64,000 nt of DNA from Galerina marginata. Lineage: Eukaryota > Basidiomycota > Agaricomycetes > Agaricales > Galerinaceae. A model generated the notes under the pieces. It was given only the letters and a program-made list of their open reading frames with translations. It was not told the DNA's origin and did no database searches. How positions within the stretch are numbered: position 1 is the stretch's first letter; each line of letters begins with the position of its first letter. Position numbers and translations under genes: made by a program. Shown here in pieces: positions 1 through 11,400 of the stretch. The stretch is from assembly GCA_023014335.1 (NCBI GenBank), contig JAECYW010000002.1, positions 2,728,001 to 2,792,000 of the forward strand, read 5' to 3'.

Positions 1-1306
1 GAAAACATGAACGGCGGCAAAAGTCATACGTTCTTTTCCTGGGCTGCAATCAATGCGTGGGTTCCACCAGTTTACAGGCCCTCCGCTATACCTCCCCCAA
101 GCTTCTCCTACTCAAACTTTACGTCCACACCTCCATCACTCGCACCACACGACTCCTTCTTGGCATGGCAAGATATCAGCTCAGGTAAATCCAAGCCATG
201 GGTCAGGCCAGATTATGTCATCAAGGTGGACGACGACTCGTTTATTATGCTCGCTGAGCTCGAAGCCAGACTGCGCCTGGAACTGCATTCAAACCCCCAG
301 CAAGATAACGCGCAACCCAGTGCTTCTATTCCTAGTACAATATCCCCTTCGAACGCTATTCTTCCGATTGGACGAGGGCTTCCCTTGGATTTGCCAAACA
401 AGGATCCTCTCATCTATTGGGGTTATCTAGTGACAAACAGGCTCCATATGTTCATGGCCGGCGAGCTGTACGCGTTGAGCTGGAGTCTCGTCGACTGGGT
501 CTCGAAAGATCCCACTGTCAAGACGCTGACCCGAGGCGCAGAGGACAAACAGACCGCCAAATGGATGCGTCTGCATCCCCGAGCCTCAGAGGTCAGATGG
601 ACGAGCGAGCGCTGCTGGATATACGACCATCCACGCTCTGGCACCGTGTAAGATACTTTTCTGGCAGTTTACATCAGAGCATAACATTAACAATATTTTT
701 TGATATCCAGGTACTCACACGGCTTTTTATTCCCGTCTGAGGTTACCCGAGTACAGCATGCGATGAAAGCCGAGCTGGAGAGCGCCAAACAGACGCCGGT
801 TCTTGGTGCGACGCCGACATCGGCAGTTGTCGGTGGTGGAGCGACACCCGCCGCCTGGGGCCATTCGAGCGTCTCTACGTTTGGTGTACGGTACACCCCG
901 CCTCTCCCGGAGCTGTCAATGACGCACAGCGTGGAGGCTCTTGTCGAAGGCACTGACATGTCTTTGCTCCGCGAAGGTGCGCAGTGTGCTTGATTGCGCT
1001 ATTTATATTTCCGTCAATGTTAAAGATCTGTTTTTAGGAAGCCCCATGACGCCCGAATATGCCTGGACGCACCGAGAGGGCCGGAAGGCTCGGTACGAGG
1101 GCAACCGGGTGGGCGGCACGGTCGTAGTCCATTTTATCAAGAAGAATATGTGGTATTTGGAGACGGCGCTCGCGCTGCTGGAGGGCGAGGAGCGGTCTGA
1201 GTCGGAGCAGTACGAGTTGAGTCGGACGATGGGCCAGGTGTGGCAGAACCATTCGAGGTTGTACCAGCGGAGGCCGAGAGTCGGCTTGCTTGAACCTGCT
1301 CATTGA
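1..1306 (+). CDS. GT31-type glycosyltransferase (galactosyltransferase-like), 5' end missing
   Basis: The proposed exons are 1-647, 711-976 and 1038-1306. The frame is open back to base 1, so the start lies outside the window; 393 residues are visible. The motif VIKVDDDSF carries the DxD-type metal and sugar-nucleotide binding site of GT-A glycosyltransferases. The preceding AWVPP and WVRPD and the following LAELEARL resemble the fungal GT31 family (beta-1,3-galactosyltransferase-like), which works in the Golgi lumen on glycans. The N-terminal membrane anchor expected of the family would be upstream. Two introns of 63 and 61 bp have GTAAGA and GTGCGC donors, and frame is kept across both (MTPEYAWTH opens the last exon). 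It ends convergently with the next gene. The family is fairly clear; the acceptor sugar is unknown. Confidence 0.75.
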
Positions 1307-1921
1307 TTTTTGTTCCCTTATATTGCCTCACCGCTGCCCCCCTCCTTTCCATTCAGCAAGACGCTACATTGATACCATTTGCCATCGCCCGCCATCACCT
1401 TACCTGCATTGTCTTTCGGCCTTGAACTTTGAACTTTTATTTTACACCTCATAGCGCCTTGCATCTCACTATTTAGAAGGCCAACCGCTCTTTCACACAC
1501 CAACTGTATTCGACTGCCATTTCTGCGCATAGTTCACCCTTCGCCCTTCATTCCCTTTTCGTGTCCTCCATATTCATCACACCGTCCTTGTTATCTCATT
1601 TATTTCAACAGTCTCACAAAGCAACATTGAACATCGTTTTCTTATCATTTTTATCAAGCTACAGCCAGTGCCCCGTACGCGGAAAGGTTCCTTACATATT
1701 AAAGAATAATAGAAATTCTATATCTTCCTTTGCTGTCCAAACGATCTTGGAGAACTGCAGTATGTTGCTTTGGGTGAGAATAATTGGTATTGAAGACAAT
1801 TTTGCACAGGGTATGAGACCACAGCGCAAAGATCATAAGTAGGGCGAGAATGGGCGAGCAGGATGCATAGAGTGACTTTCGATTGTCCAAACATAAAATC
1901 CAGGGGCCTTCACACATGGAA
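1307..1921. other. Convergent intergenic region
   Basis: No supported gene. This AT- and pyrimidine-rich stretch separates the stop of the glycosyltransferase from the stop of the minus-strand gene beginning at 1922, so it should hold both 3' UTRs. The short frames here have no recognisable protein content. Confidence 0.6.
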
Positions 1922-3573
1922 TCAATAATCCACCAACCGCGACGCTGGCGCCTCGTCATACCCATCCAACGAGCGGACCTGCATAAGGGAGCGCGTGCTC
2001 CTAGGAAGCGGCAGGTTCGACTGATACCGCCCAATAACCGCCCGCGTAATCGCGCCCTCCCAGCTCTTGAACCACTCACCCTCCTTCACGCCGACGAGCT
2101 TTTTCGGGCCCGTCGGGGTTTGGGTGAACCACAGCCGTTGTTGCCGTTGCGAGCTGGAGCTCGTCGTCCTCGCTATAGCCGGCCCCGCAGCGTCGCTATA
2201 CGGAGGCAAATCATCCACCCCGGCCCCCGCACCCCTATTCGAGTCCGAATCCCCGCCCTGCTCGGCCGTAGCAGCAGCAGCAGCGGCCTGCGTCTCCTCC
2301 TCGGGCGTCTGTACGGGGACCCACTGCTTCAACGGATACGCGCCCCCACACACCTCCCACCGCCCGCCACCGCGGGAGTGGAAGCGCTTGAAGAGCCAGA
2401 TGAACGGGAAGATGAGGAGGATCCAGAAGAGGACCTTGAGCCACTTGTTGGAGAGCATGCGGGAAACGCGGTTGTCGGGCCGGATGTAGATTTTGGTGTT
2501 GTGCGGGACGAGGGTGACGTTGAGGGAGCCGTTGTATGGCGTGGCTCGGATGGTCGCGCGTACGGCGTTCTCGATTTGCTCCATGTTCCAGCCGTAGGCT
2601 ATCTGTGCGACTGTGAGAGATGAATTTTCGGTTTGGGATTGAGGGCGGCTTACCTTCTCGTATACGAATTCTTTCAGGTATTTTGGGCTCTCGCAGTACT
2701 CGTCCGCCCATTGCCTGAGGGTCTTTGACGACCTCAGCGTGTCCTCTTCAGCGATCGACAGCGCCGCAGGGTCCAGAACCAGCCGATTTTCCACGTCGGC
2801 CTCGCGTGTCCATGGTGGGAAGCCGACCAGCGACCGCTTCGCGGCCCATTTCTGGAACGCCTTTGCCTCCTTACGGTGGACCGCCCGCCGCCCCTTGTCC
2901 GACCACTCGTCCCTAGCCGCGCCGATGCGCTGGACAGGGCTATACGGCTCCACCTCGTATTCGCGCACCATCTTCCCTCTATACGCCGGCTCGTCGTCCG
3001 CCACGGACCACTGGATGGGCGCGACGGTCCTGGGGCCGGTGCTGCCGCTCGGGCTGGAGGGGCTGGTGAGGCCGGCGTCGACTTGGCCTGGGGTGATGTC
3101 GATGCAGAAGTCGAAATCGGTGACGGTCTCGTTGTAGCGCTCCTGGCGTGAACGCGTGCGGCCGTGCGAGTCGCGCTCGGAGACCCAGCGGGTGCGCGTC
3201 TCGGTGTGCGTGCCGTTGCAGTGCAGGCGGTGGGTTGGGACGGAGGCGGATTGGGCGAGGAGGAAGCGGTAGAGGGCTTCGCCTGGTTGGGATGTTAGTG
3301 AGATAAGGGCCGCTTTTGGAGAGACGTACCATCCGAGTTGAGGTGCGGGTCGTGCGAGACGACGTCGCTGTAGCCTACCTCAAAGTGCTCTGCTTGGTAT
3401 GGCGCAAAGCCCGGAGGAGGCTCGTTGGGGACCATGTCGATAAGGGCATGATCGCTCGCTTCATTGAGATTTACATTTGAGCTCGAGCCTGCTCCAGAGC
3501 TACTGGCTTGCGCGCCTGTGTCCGCGTCCTCGTATCGTCTCTTCTTGTTGTCGGTTTCGTGCTCCAAGATCAT
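1922..3573 (-). CDS. Conserved single-pass membrane protein, paralog 1 (unknown function)
   Basis: Three exons on the minus strand: 3573-3330, 3282-2654 and 2602-1922, giving 517 residues. I do not recognise a named family. Visible features are an acidic N-terminus, a conserved block around EALYRFLLAQ, a tryptophan-containing segment (RQWADEYCESPKYLKEF), and one clear transmembrane helix (VLFWILLIFPFIWLFKRF) followed by RGGGRWEV and a motif KEGEWFKSWE-type block. The 51-bp second intron is a multiple of three and open, so retention would add 17 residues in frame. The neighbouring gene 3767-5133 is a paralog with the same intron positions and phases (1 and 0), which strongly supports both models. 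The helix position suggests an N-terminal domain on one side and a C-terminal tail on the other; orientation is not clear. Confidence 0.7.
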
Positions 3574-3766
3574 GGTTGTAGTTTGAAGAGCAAAGGCAAC
3601 CAGTCGCGGGCAGTGATTAATGGAGATCTAGACATAATATGATCGCAGTCAATGAGTCAACGTGTCCTGCCTACTTTTGGCGAGCCGCAGCGTGCTTCTG
3701 CAATCGTGGCGATGCTTTCTACATTCGGACAGTAGTTGAAAGATAAATAAAGTGTACGGTACTACG

Positions 3767-5133
3767 CTAACTAGGAGGTAAATATCCAGGATGATATCCA
3801 TCCAAGTTCATAGGAGCGTAACCATCCAGCGCATTCGCCGGGTTCGAAGGACCCTGGCCGATGTGCGTAAGCGGTTCTGACGTCGATAGCCGCATCGCCG
3901 CACAGCGCTTGATGGTGGGCTCCCACTCTCTGAACCACTCGCCCTCGCGGTAGCCCGTCAGTCTCTGTGGCCCGTATGGCGTCTCGACGACGCGTGGCTC
4001 ATGCATGGGGTGCCGTTGTTGGCTAGGGCCAGAGAAATAGGCTTCTGGCTGAGGTGCGTCCGAAGGCTCAAGGTGCTTCAGCCCGTATGCGGCACCCATG
4101 ACCTCCCATTTACCTCCTCCGTGGCGGTTGAAGCGCTTGAAGAGCCAGATGAAGGGGAATACGAGGGTGAGCCAGAGCAGGACCTTGTAAAATGTCGAAG
4201 AAAGTGTCCGGGAAAGGCGGTTGTCTGGACGGATTGTGATTTTATTGTTGTAGAGAGTAAAGGAGCTGTTGACTTGGCCGGTGTAGGACGTTGAAGCTAT
4301 GGCACTGGCGATGGCTTCACTGAGCTTGTTGGTGTTCCAGCCGTAGATGACCTAGAGAGGAAACATTGTACGAATGAGTACAAGGAGAAGATCATAATGA
4401 GAAGCTTAAAAAGTGTATAGGCAGGCACGATGCGTGATTTACCTTTTCATAGATAAATTCCTTGAGCAGTTTTGGGCTTGAAGCATATTCATCTGCCCAT
4501 TGTCTTGGGGTCAGGCTCGAAGCCTGGTATTGTGTACGAGAGGAACCATCGGGTGCCTGCCAGGGCGCGACGCCTGCATCGCGACGATGGTGTTCCTCCA
4601 CCTTGAGGATGTCAATTTCTTGGCTTGTGGCCTTTCTCCTAGGAGAGTTGAGCTGGCGGACCATAAGGCCGCGAAATGCAGGATCTGAATCTGGACAAGA
4701 CCAGAAGACAGGTCCGTGAGCGATGCATGATGTGAGGTCTATCGGGAAGTCAAAGTCGGTGATGGTAACGGTGTGGTTCTCGAGACGAGTGGTGGTCGTG
4801 CCATTGACGGTGCTGGTGACGGTGCGGGTGCGGCGCTCGCGGTGAGTGCCGACGATATTGAGGATATAAGTGGGAGGAGTAAGGGCCTGGGCGAGGAGAA
4901 AGCGGTAGAGAGCCTCGCCTGATAGTACGGTAAGTATGTAAGAAAGAAGGGCTGCGGAGTGACTGACCGTCTTCGTTGAGGTGATGATCGTGCGTGATGA
5001 TATCCCCATGGCTAGACAGCTGGACCTCTGGCTCGTACGGCGCGAACGGTGGCGGTGGTGCTTCCGTGACTCCAGCTGGCTTGAAGTCGATGGAAATATG
5101 GCGGGAGGAGTCCTGGAGGGCGTCGTCGAGCAT
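3767..5133 (-). CDS. Conserved single-pass membrane protein, paralog 2 (unknown function)
   Basis: Exons 5133-4968, 4918-4443 and 4351-3767 encode 408 residues. It shares with the upstream-lying paralog the blocks HHLNEDG, EALYRFLLAQ, QWADEYASSPKLLKEF, the transmembrane helix (LLWLTLVFPFIWLFKRF), GGGKWEVMG and EGEWFREWE. Intron positions and phases are the same, so this is a tandem duplication that has diverged. It is about 110 residues shorter, mainly because the Ala/Asp-rich tail after the helix is reduced. Transcription starts near 5134 and runs away from the Ser/Thr-rich gene at 5326, so the two genes share an upstream region. The function is unknown; I infer only an integral membrane protein. 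Confidence 0.7.
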
Positions 5134-5325
5134 GGTGTTGGTTGGCTGTGGTCGGCGCTGTTCATTTTGTACGACGGAGCGGAGTGACGAAACAGGGTTT
5201 GATGTGATGGCAAATAAATATTTAATGAATGCCGTGTTGATTGAATGCCAGACAGGCTCGCTTGCACTCAGGTAATCTATTCGCCTTTATATTACGCTAG
5301 TGCTAATGCATCCAACTCTTTCTTT
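5134..5325. promoter_or_regulatory. Shared divergent upstream region
   Basis: About 190 bp separate the start codons of the minus-strand paralog (5133) and the plus-strand Ser/Thr-rich gene (5326). Both promoters must lie here or extend into the neighbouring genes. It holds an AT-rich stretch (AAATAAATATTTAA around 5211) that could serve as a TATA-like element, but I see no defined factor site. Confidence 0.4.
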
Positions 5326-7198
5326 ATGTCTACACCCAATGTCTCTCTAACGATTTCTTCTTTGCCGTCGACGACCCCCACAACGACTCTGGCCACCTCA
5401 ACGGCGGTCCCGACGTCCACGCCAACCCTCTCCACCACGCCTGTATCCACAACTGCTCCAACCTCTGTCATGTCATCACCTTCCTCTACTCCTCCTCCCT
5501 CCACCACCGCGTCGTAATTTATTCCCTTTTCTCTCATTCTTATCCGAGGTTCTCACGATTTCTGTAGTTCCTCCATGTCCACAGTCTCTTCATCTACAGA
5601 CACCACCACACCAGCAACTCTGTCGTCCCCGTCCTCCTCGTCCCCGTCCTCGGCGACATCAACGCCCACCTCGATGTCCACCAACTCCTCATCAGATTCG
5701 TCCGTGTCGAGTACCAGCACCCCGGCAGACCCTCCGCCACCGCCGCCATCCTCGGATTCATCGTCTTCCACTTCCTCGTCCTCCAGTTCTACCTCAACTC
5801 CACCGACCACCACCCCAACAACCCCTCCACCTACCACCACCCCAACAACTCCTCCACCTACTACCACACCACCCTCAACCGTTGTTCCTCCGCCTACATC
5901 CAATCCTCCCCCGCCAAATTCCTCGTCATCATCGGAAATTATTCCAGCGTGAGTATCTGTCTTACTTTCCTATGTCATTGTCGATGTCATAATATGTCTT
6001 TCATAGAACTACCTTCTCAAGTCGTGTCTTCGTTACCACGACTGATAGCCGAGGCTCGACCACCTCTATCGCTCCCTCCGTTATCACCGCAACATCTACC
6101 TCCACAAAACAAGACGGCTCCCTTGTTACTGTCACTCAAGTCTTCGCCAACCCGACACTCAGCCCAGACAATAACTCTTCAAAAGGGAACGCGTCCGTAA
6201 TCTTTTTTTCTCTCATTTGGGCGCCTTAGCTCAACACTTTTCTGCAGCTTCTTCCGGAATACAGGCGCGGTCGCCGGTGTCTTCGTCCTCGTCGGCCTCG
6301 CGGCAGCCTCTATTCTCCTCTGGATCTTCTTCGCCGTGCGCCGCCGCCGCAGAACACGCCGCCTCGAGTACGATACCGCCGTATCTGCCACCCTCGCAGC
6401 TGCAGGCTTTCATCGTACACCACTAGACGACGATGACGATCCAGCCGCAGGCTCCAACCGCTCTCGGTACGCCTCCCACGACGATCCATTCGCAGGTCCA
6501 CAACGCTCCAGCTCCGGTCTCGCTATGAGCTCCATACCCTCAGCGGGCCGCACCTCCGCGTATCTCGATCACCCAACTGAAGGAGGCTATAATCCGTACA
6601 CCGATTACGTTGTACCCGCGGGCTCTAGAGAAGGCTATATCTCAGGGACTCCTGCTCCCCCAAGCGCGTTCGTCGCGGGGGGCATACCCCGCGATCGTAG
6701 CTCCAACAGTGGGCTCGCCGAGATGGGTGCATTAGGACAGACCCACCACCACCACAACAGCAGCGGGAGCTACGAGCCACTGTTGGCGTCGCATTATGGG
6801 CGGTCGAACGGGACGCCACCGTCTCCCAATACGGCATCACCGCCCCCGGTGCAACCCACCAACCCGGATGCAGCAGCTGTCCGCTACCCGCCTGTACGCT
6901 CGAATTCTTCGCAAGGGCACGGCCAGCCCACGACTGTGGCTAGCGAACCTCTCGTGCGAATTAGTGCTGCATCTTCAGTGTACTCTACCGAGAGCACAGG
7001 GGACGATCGGTTGGATCCTGGGATGCGCCAGCGTTTGCAGGACGACAGCGAGTCGACACGCGACCTGAGAGATGAGGAGGATTATTCACGGCCTGTTCTG
7101 GGGGTATGTATCTTTTCATTTTGCTATTCTGAATGCAAATTCAATTTTTCCTTCAGGTCCGAAATCTGCCTGACGCGGCTAGCTTGATATCAACGTAA
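5326..7198 (+). CDS. Ser/Thr/Pro-rich single-pass membrane protein (Mid2/WSC-like layout)
   Basis: Proposed exons 5326-5513, 5568-5948, 6007-6192, 6248-7103 and 7157-7198 (550 residues). The first ~220 residues are almost entirely Ser, Thr and Pro, including repeats of TTTPTTPPP, typical of heavily O-mannosylated cell-wall stalks. A membrane helix follows (GAVAGVFVLVGLAAASILLW), then a basic stop-transfer RRRRRTRR and a cytoplasmic tail rich in Ser, Pro and Asp ending LPDAASLIST. The third intron needs a weak GTCCGT donor to keep frame, and that reading restores FFRNTGAVAG. An in-frame ATG at 5245 would add 27 residues; neither start gives a clear signal peptide. The layout resembles fungal wall-stress sensors, but function is not established. 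The gene at 21369-23183 has the same architecture. Confidence 0.65.
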
Positions 7199-8432
7199 GA
7201 AGAGGCGACATAGACCCCTCTCGTTTCCACTTTCTTTGTACCCTTGCGGTTGTTGTACTTTTGCCTTCATTCATTTTGCCACACATACCTCATAGCCAGT
7301 CCAGTTCTGCCTGGACCTCCGCCAAAAATTAAAAGCCGACATACACACGGACGAAAATCGCAGCCTCACGCCCCCGCCATGCCGTACCCATACTTACTCA
7401 TGCCATACCACCTCAACCACCACACGACGCCCACACTGTGGGATAGACAAAGACCGCGAGCGATCTTTCTTATTCGATTTATCCATCCGATGATCGAGTT
7501 TTTCTTGAATGGACTTTTTTTCTTCTTCTGCATAACTTGACGACCTGCATATCCATCTCCCATCCCCCAATCAGCATACACCACCTCCAATCCCACCACC
7601 CACTCATCCATCTCTTCACGTCGTTGTATTTTTCTTATATACTCACTTCTCTTCTCTTGATGCACTTGCATTGGACTTGTTTTCTTTTTGCTGTCGCCCA
7701 TCGCACCACCCATATTCATCGCCACCCTTCCACTCCAGCAAGCAACTGATAATCCACGAACATACATACCGCACACACGATTTGCCTTACCCTAGCTTAT
7801 TCCCCTCCGTAATATTATATACTCGAAGGTCGTAGGGCCGTCCTGCCTGTCCTCCTTCCTTCCTCGCCGTTTACTTAATACCATGCTACTTGAACGCAGT
7901 AACGCCATATCATATTGTATTTACTGTTATACTTATGATAAATATCATGTCCCAAAAGCTTTCCAATGGATTTCGTGAGTCAGTGCCCGATGTATGTAAA
8001 ATTAACCAGGTACGTATCTTTTCCTTCCATAGACCATGTCCACTTTCTTCCAAACGCAGTCAGAAAATAAGCATTACGGTGGGGTTCAGTTGCTGCCTTC
8101 AGAGGCTTCACACGTGGAATAAAAAATAGAATTCGGATTCGGGTGCGCAACTATTGTCATAATCGCTCTCTCGTGCTTCATGTATTAATACGCCTTTTGC
8201 CCACCCATCTTCCATTTTCTAACACAGAGAACGCAACTGCGCTTTCGAAGAACGCCCTTCGAAATGACACTCTGAGGGAAACGGCTATGCCAACATAATA
8301 CGGCCCGTTATCTTTCCTCCATATTCCCGTCCCTCTCGCTTCACGCGGTCTAACAGAGTGAGAAGGACAGTGGGCACATGAGTCCTTCTCCCCCTCCACA
8401 AGTATCCCCACCTGGAGCGGGCGAGCCCCCCA
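7199..8432. other. Long intergenic region without a supported gene
   Basis: Pyrimidine-rich DNA with many CCACC and CATCC runs follows the stop at 7198. Frames of 70-140 codons exist on both strands but are low-complexity and have no splice-supported continuation. It should contain the 3' UTR of the upstream gene and the promoter of the isochorismatase-like gene. Confidence 0.5.
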
Positions 8433-11400
8433 ATGGGATCCGCGCGTTCCTCCTCCGCACAACTCCCTGAAGCCGAATCTGCGTCTGAGTCCGAGTCTAT
8501 GCCAGCAACCACAGACGGTGCCGTGCCCATCCACGATACTCCCATATCAGGCATGATCGAGCGCCCGCGCGTCCCCCTCCCAGTCGAGTACGGCAACGAC
8601 ACGGCCTTCTGGGTCGAATACCCCACCGGGCTCATCGACGTCTCGCGCGCGACCCGCCTCCCTGCCGAAGCGGGGAAGGACGCGGCGTACCAGCCCCCGC
8701 CGCTCAAGGCCACCCAGCTTGATATCCCCGTCGATGGGAATCGGGTGGTGAGAGTGGACAAGGAGAAGACGGCGCTTGTGGTTATCGACATGCAGAAGTG
8801 GGGCTGCTTCCCTTCTCGATCTCGTGCAGTGCTGATAGAATGCTTCCCCGGTTTGCAGTTTCTTCCTCCATCCAGATCTGCGCACTCACAAGACCGGACT
8901 GGCATGCGTTGACCCGCTCATGAACGTTGTCCCACCTCTGCGGTCCATAGGGTCCAAGATCCTCTGGGTGTAAGCCTTCTTTCGTCCACTGCGCCTTGCA
9001 AGCCAGCCTAAACCGTCCCCCCGCACAGAAACTGGGGCCTGACAGACCACGAGCTCAAGACCATTCCACCGTCGCTCATCCGGTCTTTCCGGAAAAATAG
9101 CGGCGGCGGCTTCGGCTCTGAGCTTCCGGGCAAGTTTGGACGCCTCCTCATGCGCGGCGCGTATAATTCGGATTTGTATGAGCCTCTCCAGTCGGAGTAC
9201 CTCAAAGGGGCCAAGGAGGGGACGGACTTTTGGATCCACAAGAACAGGTTTGAGCTTTCCTCGAAAATAGGGCTGGCAATTGACCTTGCCCAACCTTTTT
9301 AAGGATGAGCGGCCTTTGGGGTTACCAAACCGCACTGGACCTGTTCCTTCAGGAAAATGGGATCACGACATTGCTCTTCGCAGGAGTAAACACTGACCAG
9401 GTACGCCGCGTTCATATTCGCTTGATCATGAGCTGCAACTGATCATCGACTGTGAGGTGGACTTATCCTCTCGAGTCAGACGTAGGACGAGATCTAGCGA
9501 ACAATGGTGTTGAGACCTTCGAACAGATAGTCAAGATATCGATTGAATAAAGAGTCACGGACGCCGCGAGCTGACTCCGTATACAGAGTGCTCGCGAGTC
9601 CTTTCGATCTCGTAATCGAGATCGATAACTCAATCCTCAATCTCACCAGACTTCCGAGTCAAGAGGGAGCGCCGTGACAGGCCTCGATTGTCTCAACGAT
9701 GGAAGTTTAATGTGAAGAAAGATAACATTCACTCGAGGTAGCGGAGTACATACATATCGTGAGTTTACGTAATACGGTTAGTAATCGTACGACGTTATCG
9801 TGAAATGAGAGAGTTTTAAAAATAGAGAAAAAGAAAAAGAAAAGAATAGGAAGGTACGCATAGGCTTTTATTTTATATACTTCTCACAGAGCCCCCCCAC
9901 TCTCTCGTTGCACGAACTACGCATTTCGCCACTCGGGGACTTGAATTTGATGGAGTTGCATCCGATCCCAACTAGTCGGTGAGGTGAATCGCTCGCATAA
10001 CAGTCTGATTTCTGTGTAGTTTTCCTCTGACGGAACGTATGGCGGGTATCGATTGGTGAACGGACGGAAGAATTTGAGCCATTGTTGTCGGCTTCTTGGA
10101 ACGGCCGTGGGCTTATGCTTGTCGATGGCGTCGGCAATGGCACGGAATATCGTCTCCATGACTGGCGTCCACGTTCCTGTCCAATGGTCACATTCTTTCA
10201 AGACTTCGGGGGGAGGGAACATCCACTTGGGACCCGACGATTCCGTTTCAGGGATGTGACCCAAAAGAATATCTTCTTCTTGAGGCGTGACTTGATCCCA
10301 ATGAATTCCGAGGAAGACTTCTTCTGCCGAGTCGTTAGCGCCACTAGAGTGTCGAGTAACTTGAACGGACGGTCCGTTCATGAAGTAAAGGGCCAATTCC
10401 ACTCCTCCGTAGTACCGAGCTACCCAGCTGAAGGGCCCCCCCAGTCCGATGAAGGCTTTAGCGTGAGGACGAGTTAACAAACCGGGAAGTCTAGCGAGAT
10501 AGATAACCGAGAAGCGGACGTTGTTAGAGATCGTAAAACCCTCTTCGGCGAAACCGGGCGCATAGAGACTCTTAACGCCTTTGCGTTCCAAAGTCGAAAT
10601 CTTGGTCGGTCTGAAAAGGTCGAAGTGCGCATGCTTGACTCCAATGGAAAAAGATAGACCGTGAATTATCGCATAGGTGAGTACATCTCCAATGTTTTGA
10701 ATCGAAGAGTTGGTGTTCCCGGCTAGACGCATGCGGCTCTGGTCGGCCCATTGATTCACGACTAGGTACCCTACTAGCAATAGGTTCTTGTTCCATTTAG
10801 AACTGTCCACGAATTGAGGGACTTCCCCTGGAAAAGCAAGGATTCTAGCGATAGAATTCATAGCTCGACGGAAAGTTTCTTCGGGTCTCTCTGGAGCGGA
10901 ATGTCTTGCGATTCTCGTAGGAGAGCGCGAACGGTCTTGTCGACTATTAGTCCGAGTCCTATTCCTCATGCTGCGAGGGGCTGTAGGAGGAGATCGAGAT
11001 CGAGTCGTCGCCAGATTATCGCGTGGAGTAGCCGTAGACGGAGACGAAGTGATGACTGTTTCAACGACAGATCCCATCGGAACGCCTAATCGCTCGAGCA
11101 ACGAAGGAGGACCTGCAGGCACCAGTGGTTGTAAGGAATTCTCGTACGGCGAATGGAGTTGTATGCGGTCCAATAACGTAGGTCCGCTAGTGGTTCGTAG
11201 TACGCCAGAATACTTGTTGAATTCTCTGACTCCTGGAATAGGAGCTAAGATCCCTTTGAAGCGTTCGCGAATCTCATAGACATCGTCGAACTCCTGACTA
11301 ACGCGCTTAAACATCCAATAAGGGAGTTCAGGATTCGTATTCGCTTTCTTGAGTCGCCATTTCCAGATAATTATACTCGGATCGTCGTCTTCTAATAAAG

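Noticed and set aside
3600..3766. Separate small gene between the two paralogs
   Set aside because: Only about 170 bp, AT-rich, no start-to-stop frame of note; it is the promoter of the first paralog.
5553..5903. Long Val/Gly/Glu-rich open frame on the minus strand
   Set aside because: It is the antisense shadow of the TCC/ACC-rich stalk repeats of the plus-strand Ser/Thr protein; composition follows the repeat, and no splice or family support exists.
7244..8129. Small plus- and minus-strand frames between 7.2 and 8.1 kb
   Set aside because: Low-complexity CCACC/CATCC composition, no splice-supported continuation, no recognisable motifs.
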